Positions 1-4,988 of a stretch of 5,019 bases of DNA are shown here, one piece after another. Within the stretch, counting starts at the first letter, position 1. Every line of letters starts with the position of its first letter. The notes beneath the pieces were generated by a model. The model was not told the origin of the DNA, made no database searches, and saw only the letters and a list, made by a program, of their open reading frames with translations. Source of the stretch: JAPLXD01 sp041662765 (GTDB lineage: Bacteria > Patescibacteriota > Minisyncoccia > Moranbacterales > UBA11712); contig JBAZRT010000047.1 in the NCBI GenBank assembly GCA_041662765.1, positions 1-5,019 of the forward strand. Reading direction: 5' to 3'. Both the position numbers and the translations under genes were made by a program.

Positions 1-170
1 GGGTTTCTGGGTATGCTAGGATGACCCTTGTCAATGAGCTAAGGGGTAGATTTAATGCTCCTTTTTTTATTGGCTTGTTTCGCCAAATTCGGCCGAAACT
101 GCAGGCTATTTTTGGCTTATATAAAGTCAATTTAGCCCAAGCTAAATTTTCAAAAAATGCTAATGAGTGA
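1..170 (+). CDS. Possible 3' end of an upstream gene (partial, unrecognised)
   Basis: Reading from position 3, one frame stays open for 55 codons to a TGA at 168-170, with no start inside the window that must be used, so it could be the C-terminal end of a gene lying to the left. The peptide mixes hydrophobic and basic residues (for example APFFIGLFRQIRPKL around codons 19-33) and I recognise no family. If real, it overlaps the ATG at 157 of the next gene by 14 bases, which would suit translational coupling, since that ATG lacks a Shine-Dalgarno sequence. Against it: a 55-codon open stretch is only mildly unlikely by chance, and a second small ORF with its own ribosome binding site (55-135) competes for the same DNA. 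Low confidence. Confidence 0.25.
   Translation, partial: VSGYARMTLVNELRGRFNAPFFIGLFRQIRPKLQAIFGLYKVNLAQAKFSKNANE
41..46 (+). promoter_or_regulatory. Candidate ribosome binding site (AAGGGG)
   Basis: AAGGGG lies 8 bases before the ATG at 55, a normal Shine-Dalgarno spacing. It is one of few purine-rich Shine-Dalgarno-like sites in the first 200 bases and is the main reason to consider the small ORF 55-135 as translated. It may also be a chance match. Confidence 0.3.
55..135 (+). CDS. Possible 26-residue hydrophobic small protein or leader peptide
   Basis: A 26-codon ORF begins at ATG 55, 8 bases after AAGGGG, and ends at TAG 133-135. Residues 2-10 are strongly hydrophobic (LLFLLACFA) and are followed by a basic middle part and a second hydrophobic patch (LFLAYI, residues 18-23), as in small membrane peptides, leader peptides or type I toxin-like peptides. 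The stop codon falls inside the left arm of a perfect 8-bp hairpin (129-148), an arrangement seen in leader-peptide attenuators. It lies in the same frame as the following lysozyme-like gene, separated from its ATG by the TAG and seven sense codons. No family is recognised. It competes with the open frame 3-170, and the evidence is suggestive only. Confidence 0.22.
   Translation: MLLFLLACFAKFGRNCRLFLAYIKSI
129..148 (+). repeat. Perfect 8-bp inverted repeat (hairpin) before the lysozyme-like gene
   Basis: AATTTAGC, a CCAA loop, then GCTAAATT form a perfect 8-bp stem with a 4-base loop. It ends 8 bases before the ATG at 157. Only a short TTTT follows, overlapping the stem end, so it is a weak intrinsic terminator at best. 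It could equally act as an attenuator, an mRNA structure affecting translation start, or a protein-binding dyad. The inverted repeat is seen directly; the role is inference. Confidence 0.4.
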
Positions 171-993
171 CTGGAGTAAATCCGTGATTTATGGAGGGAT
201 TTACCCGAAAACTCAATCGCAAACCGATTGTCTGCAATTCAACAGAAAAATCGTTTGCAAATACCAAAAATTCACCAGCCAGCTTGAAAAATACCGCAAA
301 ATCGCTGAAATATGCTGGGAAAAAACGAGAAAAGTACAACTTTCAATAAAAAACAACCTAAAAAGCCACGTTTCCGAGAAACAAGAGTTTTATTGGCCCG
401 TTCTTGTCGCCATAACTCTCTTGCTTTTTGTGTTTGCCTCAAAAATCGCTTTTGCGAAAGAAGCCGGATCGCCAAATAATTTGCCGATCGAAAGCAACTC
501 AAAATTGAATATCATCGGCTTTCGCAAAAATCCCATTCAATCGAATGTGCTCGCAAACGAGGAAAATAACAACGAAATTGAAGATCTCAAAAATGATGTG
601 GCCGATATTCTTGAGAATACCCCGATGGCCGCGATGATCGATCCAATTTCCAAAAAAGATCGTACCGTTGCCGCCTTCATCGTCGGAATCGCCATGAAGG
701 AAAGCAAATTCGGAGTCTATTCTCCGAAAATAGGCGGCCGAGACTGCTACAACAACTGGGGATTCAAAGGCGGCGGAAAAACTACTGCGGGCGGATATTC
801 TTGTTTTGCTTCCCCCGATGAGGCCGTGAACGCCGTCGGAAACAAAATCGAAAAAATGGTGGCTAAGGGTGTTCGGAATCCCGCCCAAGCTATTTCCTGG
901 AAATGCGGGTCATCTTGCGCCGGACACGGAGCGGCCAACGTCCAAAAATGGATCTCCGACGTCACTATAAACTTCAACAAAATAAATTCATAA
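157..993 (+). CDS. Membrane-anchored or secreted lysozyme-fold protein, probable peptidoglycan hydrolase (glucosaminidase-like)
   Basis: A 278-residue protein. Residues 1-77 are basic and polar. Residues 78-100 form one hydrophobic segment (FYWPVLVAITLLLFVFASK) ending in AFA before KEAG, so it is a membrane anchor or a late signal peptide with a possible AxA cleavage site. Residues 101-165 are a polar linker. Residues 168-275 look like a lysozyme-superfamily domain: AMKESKFG (178-185) places a likely catalytic Glu at 182, and NNWGFKGG (199-206) resembles the NNLFGIKG motif of GH73-type glucosaminidases. Four cysteines (197, 216, 250, 254) lie in this domain and could form disulfides outside the membrane. 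The start is uncertain: ATG 157 and ATG 163 lack a Shine-Dalgarno, whereas in-frame GTG 184 has GGAG 7 bases upstream and would remove nine residues. It ends before a strong terminator and is convergent with rpoD. The family assignment rests on motifs and is moderate; the substrate (own or host cell wall) is unknown. Confidence 0.8.
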   Translation: MLMSDWSKSVIYGGIYPKTQSQTDCLQFNRKIVCKYQKFTSQLEKYRKIAEICWEKTRKVQLSIKNNLKSHVSEKQEFYWPVLVAITLLLFVFASKIAFAKEAGSPNNLPIESNSKLNIIGFRKNPIQSNVLANEENNNEIEDLKNDVADILENTPMAAMIDPISKKDRTVAAFIVGIAMKESKFGVYSPKIGGRDCYNNWGFKGGGKTTAGGYSCFASPDEAVNAVGNKIEKMVAKGVRNPAQAISWKCGSSCAGHGAANVQKWISDVTINFNKINS

Positions 994-1005
994 AAATAGT
1001 GTCAC

Positions 1006-1041
1006 AAAAAAAACGGTCCCGCTCGGCGGGATCGTTTTTTT
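1006..1041. terminator. Bidirectional intrinsic terminator between convergent genes
   Basis: A 9-bp stem (1014-1022 with 1026-1034, one G-T wobble) closes a TCG loop. It is flanked by eight A on the left (1006-1013) and seven T on the right (1035-1041), so each strand reads as a GC-rich hairpin followed by a U-tract. It lies 12 bases after the stop of the lysozyme-like gene on the plus strand and about 25 bases after the rpoD stop on the minus strand, and so can end transcription of both. Confidence 0.93.
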
Positions 1042-1065
1042 ATGCAAAGTATTTGTGCGCAAAAT

Positions 1066-2418
1066 CTAATAATCCTTCAACTTGTCCACCATTCCGCTTT
1101 CGCGTATTTTGTCGAGAGCCTTTGCTTCGATCTGGCGGATGCGTTCGCGCGTAACACCGAATTCGTGTCCGACTTCCTCGAGAGTATGCGTAACACCGTC
1201 TTCGAGCCCGAAACGGATCTTCAAAATTTTCTGCTCGCGGGGAGTGAGGTCTTTCAAAATATCAATAACATGATCCGTCAGAAGTTTTCGCGCCGCGTTT
1301 TGGTGCGGCATTACCGCTTCTGTATCTTCAATGAAGTCCCCAAGAATCGAATCGTCTTCACTGTCCCCGACCGGCGTTTCGATCGAAACGGTTTCCTGCG
1401 AAATTTTCATGATGTGGCGCACTTTTTCCACTTCAAGTCCCATTTCCGCCGCTACTTCCTCAGGAAGAGGATCGCGTCCGAGATCCTGAACCAGCCGCCG
1501 GGTCGCTTGGGTGTATTTATTGATCGTTTCAACCATATGCACCGGGATGCGGATAGTTCGAGATTGATCCGCGAGCGCCCGAGTGATCGCCTGACGGATC
1601 CACCAAGTGGCATAGGTTGAAAACTTGTATCCTTTTCGGTAGTCAAACTTTTCCACCGCCCGAAAAAGACCTATATTCCCCTCCTGGATCAGATCTAAAA
1701 GCGACAAATTCGCACTTCGTCCGACATATTTCTTGGCAATCGAAACCACAAGCCGCAAGTTTGCTTCAGTCAGCTTCTGCTTCGCCATCAAGTCTTCTTT
1801 TTCAATTCTCTTGGCTAAGCTTACTTCTTCTTCTCCCTTGAGAAGGGGCACCCTGCCAATTTCACGAAGATACATCTGAACCGAGTCCGAAGAAACGTCA
1901 TCAAGGTCAAGCGGTATATCCATCGCATCCGGCTTTTTCTCTCTTTTTTCGGCCTCTTTTTCTATTTCCGTTTTTATTACTTCGTCCGAACTCACAATTT
2001 TCACGCCAGAGAGCTCCAATTTTTCATAAAGCTGTTCAAGTCCGGAAAGATCTTTTTCCACTTCCGGAATAACATGCAATATCTCATCCTCCGTCACAAA
2101 GCCTCTCTGCTTTCCGATCGCCACCAGCTCATCAATCCGGCTCTTTTCCTTTTCCTCCGCCATTTTTTTCTTCCCGGAAACCGGTTCTTTCTTTCCTTTC
2201 GCGATTATTTTTTTCGCCGCTGATTTCTTGTTTGTCTTCTTCTTGGCAACCTTCTTCGGCTTTTTCCCGCCTCGAACAGGCTTTCTCACGATTTTTTTCC
2301 GGACAGCTTTTTTTGCAGCCTTTTTTTTCGGCTTTTTTCCACCCAAAGCAGATCCGCCTTTGGCGGAATTTTTCTTTTCTTTCATTTTTCTTTTCTTGAT
2401 TGGCTTCTTTTTGGGCAT
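1066..2418 (-). CDS. rpoD: RNA polymerase primary sigma factor (sigma-70, RpoD/SigA) with lysine-rich N-terminal extension
   Basis: The 450-residue housekeeping sigma factor directs RNA polymerase to -10/-35 promoters. Residues 1-88 are an extremely Lys-rich low-complexity extension with GGKKPKK repeated at 26-32 and 50-56. Region 1.1 is about 93-145, region 1.2 about 178-206 (DSVQMYLREIGRVPLL), region 2 about 216-297 with the core-binding and -10 recognition helices (DLIQEGNIGL, FSTYATWWIRQAITRA), region 3 about 298-370, and region 4 about 391-439 with the helix-turn-helix GVTRERIRQIEAKAL. The C-terminus ends in KLKDY, as expected. Without the extension the length is about 365, close to typical SigA. 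ATG 2418 has no Shine-Dalgarno; Met86 (codon at 2163-2161) is a possible internal start just before region 1.1. Region 4.2 has Asp436 where E. coli has Arg596. It lies 66 bases after dnaG, probably cotranscribed. Function is certain; the start is less so. Confidence 0.96.
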   Translation of the reverse strand: MPKKKPIKKRKMKEKKNSAKGGSALGGKKPKKKAAKKAVRKKIVRKPVRGGKKPKKVAKKKTNKKSAAKKIIAKGKKEPVSGKKKMAEEKEKSRIDELVAIGKQRGFVTEDEILHVIPEVEKDLSGLEQLYEKLELSGVKIVSSDEVIKTEIEKEAEKREKKPDAMDIPLDLDDVSSDSVQMYLREIGRVPLLKGEEEVSLAKRIEKEDLMAKQKLTEANLRLVVSIAKKYVGRSANLSLLDLIQEGNIGLFRAVEKFDYRKGYKFSTYATWWIRQAITRALADQSRTIRIPVHMVETINKYTQATRRLVQDLGRDPLPEEVAAEMGLEVEKVRHIMKISQETVSIETPVGDSEDDSILGDFIEDTEAVMPHQNAARKLLTDHVIDILKDLTPREQKILKIRFGLEDGVTHTLEEVGHEFGVTRERIRQIEAKALDKIRESGMVDKLKDY

Positions 2419-2442
2419 AATTCGAGTTATTAGATAAAATAG

Positions 2443-2475
2443 CTAAAGAATTTGAATTTTTGGCGATTTAAACAA
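2443..2475 (-). other. 10-codon mini-ORF (TTG start) between dnaG and rpoD
   Basis: TTG at 2475-2473 follows a perfect AGGAGG and reads 10 codons (LFKSPKIQIL, or M first if used as start) to TAG at 2445-2443. The frame is the same as both dnaG and rpoD; eight sense codons then lead to the rpoD ATG. A short translated leader could tune rpoD expression, but TTG starts on such short frames are often chance. No sequence pattern such as a run of one amino acid suggests classic attenuation. Confidence 0.22.
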
Positions 2476-2480
2476 AGATA

Positions 2481-2486
2481 CCTCCT
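2481..2486 (-). promoter_or_regulatory. Perfect Shine-Dalgarno AGGAGG at the dnaG stop codon, not matched to the rpoD start
   Basis: On the minus strand AGGAGG overlaps the last two bases of the dnaG TAG stop. The next start-like codon, TTG at 2475-2473, is 5 bases downstream, but its frame stops at TAG 2445-2443 after 10 codons. The rpoD ATG is 62 bases beyond the AGGAGG, too far for direct use. It may drive a leader peptide, hold terminating ribosomes for reinitiation at rpoD, or be a remnant of an older start. Confidence 0.5.
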
Positions 2487-4290
2487 ATTTATCCTCTCTT
2501 ACTTCTTCCATTAGTTTCTGAAATTTTTCTATCAGCAATTTCGCCTTGGTTTTGTCCCCGCTTGTTTCAGCTGATCTGATGCCTTGCGTAATGCGGGAAA
2601 TTTTTTCTTTGAGCCTTTTTTCTTTGAGGCGCCTTATATATTTTTCGAGCTCACTCGCAGGGTCAATTTGCTTTCCTCCCAACTCTTTGCCGAATCCCGC
2701 CTCTGCTTCAAAAATCGCTTCCGCCAGAAATTTTCCCGTTTCATAATCAGAAAAAAGAGCCTTCACTTTCTCAAGGCTGAAATTTTCTTTGTCTTTCTTT
2801 ATTGCTTCAATTATAGCTCTTTTTTTCTCATTTTGGAAGTCTTCGCTATGGATCCTGGAAAGTTCGTTTCGGCATTCATTTGGAAAAGCGAGAATGATCC
2901 CCAGTATATTTTTTTCAAGGCTATCCTCCTGGTTGTCTTTTTCACTTTCTTCCTTGCGAACAGCAAGCTGCACCTCTTTCGATTTCGTTTTTTCCAGCAC
3001 GCCAAGCAAGATCTTTTCATCCGTTTCAATCCTTCCTGCCAGAACTTTTATCCAATGCGCCTGCTCGACAGGATTGGAAATGTCTTTGATGACATTCAAA
3101 ATCTCTTGGGCTATCTTTTTCTTGTCCGTCGGATTTTTCGGATCGTATCGGGAAAATGTTTCTTTGAAATAGTATTCCATGATGCCGCTTGCACCTTCGA
3201 CCGCTTTCTTCCAGGCTTCGGAATTTTCTTTGAGGCACTCCGCCGCGTCTTTTCCGGACGAGAGCGAAATTATCTTGACGTTCAAATCATTCTCGAGACA
3301 AATTTTGATGCTCCGGCGGGCAGCTGTTTGCCCAGCCGCGTCCATATCAAACCCCATCTTGAGATTCTCTGCATAGCGCTTGAGGATCTTCACCTGCTCC
3401 TCGGTGAGCGCCGTTCCCGAAACGGCAATCGTCTGAACAAATCCCGCCTGATGCGAAGCGATCACATCCGTATTTCCTTCCACCAAAATCGCCTCGTTTC
3501 TTTTTTTTATTTCAACTTTTGCGAAGTTGAGACCATAGAGTATTTTCCCTTTATCGTATAGCGCCGTTTGTGGAGTATTGACATATTTCGCGCTTTTTTC
3601 ATCTCCGCCGGGAGCGACACGGGCGCTGAATCCAACCACCCGCCCGAGAATATCTTGAATAGGGAACATTATGCGATCCCTGAATCGATCATAGCGCTTG
3701 GTATCCGGTATTTTGTTTTCCGAACTTTTCTCAACCAAAAGCCCGGTTTTATTTATTTCATCAACCGTGTACCCCTTTTTCAACAAAAATTCCAGCATAT
3801 TGCGCCAGCCGTCGGGCGCGTATCCCAAGCGGAATTTTTTTATGCTTCCGTCAGCCAGTCCGCGCCCTCGCAAATATCCCAAAATTTTTTCTTTCCCTCT
3901 TCCTTCCCAAAGATTTTTCTCATACCACTTCGTCGCCAGTTCCAAAATTTTGACCAGCTCTTTTTTGTCATCCCGATCCTCGCTCGTTGCCTTCCAATTC
4001 TCATTTTTTTTGAGTTCAACGCCTGCCTTGCCCGCCAATTGCTCCAAAGCCTCGCGAAAGCCGATTCCTTCAAGCTCCATAACAAAAGAGAAAACATCTC
4101 CGCCCTTTCCGCATCCGAAACAATGCCAGCTTCCCCTCTCCTCACTCACCATAAAAGACGGGCTTTTCTCATTATGAAAAGGACAGAGAGCTTTCCAAGC
4201 GCTCCCTGCTTTCGTCAGTCTTATGTATTCGCCAACCACTTCCGCGATATTCAGGCGATTTTTGATTTCGTCAATTTCCGGTGAAGACAT
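2485..4290 (-). CDS. dnaG: DNA primase DnaG
   Basis: At 601 residues, a normal length for the bacterial primase that makes RNA primers at the replication fork with the DnaB helicase. The N-terminal zinc-binding domain has Cys36, His39, Cys57 and Cys60 (CPFH ... CFGC). The polymerase core includes the RNAP-basic motif around 235-254 (KYVNTPQTALYDKGKILYGL). The Toprim domain follows: EGNTDVIA (271-278) with catalytic Glu271, FDMDAAG (314-320) with Asp315 and Asp317, and GKDAAE (346-351) with Asp348. The family usually has EGYMDVI, FDGD and DPD, so the third acidic pair is reduced here (Ala350). Residues about 455-601 are a helical C-terminal domain of the helicase-interacting type. There is no Shine-Dalgarno before ATG 4290, but an extended -10 promoter candidate lies just upstream. 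It sits between a serine hydrolase and rpoD, as in macromolecular synthesis operons but without rpsU in the window. Confidence 0.97.
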   Translation of the reverse strand: MSSPEIDEIKNRLNIAEVVGEYIRLTKAGSAWKALCPFHNEKSPSFMVSEERGSWHCFGCGKGGDVFSFVMELEGIGFREALEQLAGKAGVELKKNENWKATSEDRDDKKELVKILELATKWYEKNLWEGRGKEKILGYLRGRGLADGSIKKFRLGYAPDGWRNMLEFLLKKGYTVDEINKTGLLVEKSSENKIPDTKRYDRFRDRIMFPIQDILGRVVGFSARVAPGGDEKSAKYVNTPQTALYDKGKILYGLNFAKVEIKKRNEAILVEGNTDVIASHQAGFVQTIAVSGTALTEEQVKILKRYAENLKMGFDMDAAGQTAARRSIKICLENDLNVKIISLSSGKDAAECLKENSEAWKKAVEGASGIMEYYFKETFSRYDPKNPTDKKKIAQEILNVIKDISNPVEQAHWIKVLAGRIETDEKILLGVLEKTKSKEVQLAVRKEESEKDNQEDSLEKNILGIILAFPNECRNELSRIHSEDFQNEKKRAIIEAIKKDKENFSLEKVKALFSDYETGKFLAEAIFEAEAGFGKELGGKQIDPASELEKYIRRLKEKRLKEKISRITQGIRSAETSGDKTKAKLLIEKFQKLMEEVREDK

Positions 4291-4294
4291 TTCT

Positions 4295-4327
4295 GCCTAT
4301 CATATTAGCAAAATATCCAAAATAGGC
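4295..4327. repeat. Nested inverted repeat overlapping the dnaG promoter region
   Basis: On the plus strand an outer pair GCCTAT (4295-4300) and ATAGGC (4322-4327) encloses an inner pair ATATT (4302-4306) and AATAT (4312-4316) with a 5-base AGCAA loop. The outer arms cover the putative -35 and the expected transcription start. This could be an operator or a hairpin at the 5' end of a read-through transcript. The repeats are seen directly; binding is inferred. Confidence 0.4.
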
Positions 4328-4329
4328 AA
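4302..4329 (-). promoter_or_regulatory. Candidate extended -10 promoter for dnaG-rpoD
   Basis: On the minus strand TTGCCT (4329-4324) is separated by 16 bases from TAATAT (4307-4302), which is preceded by TGC, giving an extended -10 TGnTAATAT. Each hexamer matches four of six consensus positions. Transcription would start near 4296-4294, leaving only a few bases before the dnaG ATG. An overlapping TATGAT hexamer (five of six) is an alternative, with a 19-base spacer. Confidence 0.4.
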
Positions 4330-4369
4330 ATGAACCTTGTTTTTTTCACAATTTCCCCGTTGTTTCCTA

Positions 4370-4978
4370 TTACTCCTCCTCCCGCTGATTTTTTTCATCC
4401 TGAATGATTTTCAAGACTGCGCTGAGGGCTGAGAGCAGTTCAACCGCTCCATCATCTTCCGCAAAATGTCCCCCGTTGCTTTCCGTTATTATTTCCGCTC
4501 CCAGATTTTCAGAAAACATCTTCCAATTTTCGGCTGGAACATACGGATCGTTGTCGGAAAAAATACAAGTGAATTTTTTTGTATGTTTTTTTATCTTTTC
4601 AAAATCAATCGGCATATTGACCCAGGGACTCGAGGTCATTCTTTCTTCTTTCTCTTCAAGGCCAACGAGCGTGAACCATCCTGCGACGAAAACTGCACCG
4701 CCCGACTTCTCTCCTTCTGGCAATTTTTCCAAATAGCGCATGACCGCCTGGCAACCGATGCTGTGTCCGACAAAAAATGTGTTCTCATTGCATTGCCCAA
4801 CAGTTTTTCGAAGATGCTCTGTCCAGGCCTCGATTTTTGGATTGTTCGTATCCGGCATCTTCGGCACTTCAACTAAAAATCCTTTATCAGCCAAATTTTT
4901 CGCGAGCCACGGATACCACCCGTCTTTCGGAGACATCGCCCAACCATGGATGATAAAAATTCTTTTTTGGTTTGACAT
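4370..4978 (-). CDS. RBBP9/YdeN-family alpha/beta serine hydrolase
   Basis: A 202-residue cytoplasmic alpha/beta hydrolase without signal peptide or membrane segment. The first strand leads into HGWAMSP (11-17), the oxyanion-hole loop; MPDTNNPKIEAWTEHL (41-56) is typical of the RBBP9/YdeN group; the nucleophile elbow GHSIG (71-75) places Ser73; SDNDPYVP (141-148) supplies the likely acid Asp144; GGHF (169-172) supplies His171. The triad is therefore complete and the enzyme should be active. The natural substrate of this family is generally unknown, so no reaction beyond esterase/hydrolase is proposed. The length is slightly over the usual 180-190, mainly from a charged C-terminal tail (DEKNQREEE). 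The start ATG 4978 has no Shine-Dalgarno; a TATAAG hexamer 4 bases upstream suggests a leaderless transcript. It is followed by dnaG after 79 bases on the same strand, with no terminator seen between them. Confidence 0.9.
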   Translation of the reverse strand: MSNQKRIFIIHGWAMSPKDGWYPWLAKNLADKGFLVEVPKMPDTNNPKIEAWTEHLRKTVGQCNENTFFVGHSIGCQAVMRYLEKLPEGEKSGGAVFVAGWFTLVGLEEKEERMTSSPWVNMPIDFEKIKKHTKKFTCIFSDNDPYVPAENWKMFSENLGAEIITESNGGHFAEDDGAVELLSALSAVLKIIQDEKNQREEE

Positions 4979-4982
4979 AGAT

Positions 4983-4988
4983 CTTATA
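4983..4988 (-). promoter_or_regulatory. Candidate -10 element for the hydrolase gene (TATAAG)
   Basis: TATAAG on the minus strand matches the -10 consensus at five of six positions and ends 4 bases before the ATG at 4978. No convincing -35 is visible at 16-18 bases upstream (the sequence there is AT-rich). If used, transcription would start at or just inside the start codon, giving a leaderless mRNA. Confidence 0.3.

Noticed and set aside
88..97. 10-base palindrome TTCGGCCGAA as an operator
   Set aside because: Short, single copy, and not placed relative to a convincing promoter.
499..888. Minus-strand 129-residue frame opposite the lysozyme-like gene
   Set aside because: No ribosome binding site, no known domain, and the plus-strand frame has a coherent membrane segment and catalytic motif.
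963..1001. CACTAT ... ATAGTG inverted repeat around the stop of the lysozyme-like gene
   Set aside because: Only 6 bp with a 27-base spacer and next to a much stronger terminator hairpin; likely chance.
1042..1620. Plus-strand 192-residue frame opposite rpoD
   Set aside because: Antisense to conserved sigma-70 regions 3-4, with a start inside the terminator region and no recognisable domain; a shadow of rpoD.
2431..2475. Promoter in the dnaG-rpoD gap (TTGTTT with TATTTT or TCTAAT)
   Set aside because: No pair of hexamers has both a reasonable match and a 16-18 base spacer; the AT-rich gap gives chance -10 matches.
2443..2487. TAG as a sense codon (amber recoding) joining dnaG, mini-ORF and rpoD, and extending the gene at 157 back to ATG 55
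   Set aside because: All the in-frame stops at these junctions are TAG, but rpoD and dnaG both end in TAG at the normal family C-terminus, no TAG occurs within the conserved genes, and a DnaG-RpoD fusion is implausible.
2584..4284. Long plus-strand open frames (325 and 238 residues) opposite dnaG
   Set aside because: They lie wholly antisense to an unmistakable dnaG, share one frame and match no family; they arise because dnaG uses few codons whose complements are stops.
4330..4372. Terminator after the hydrolase gene
   Set aside because: Only a 4-5 bp imperfect stem is possible and no U-tract follows on the minus strand.
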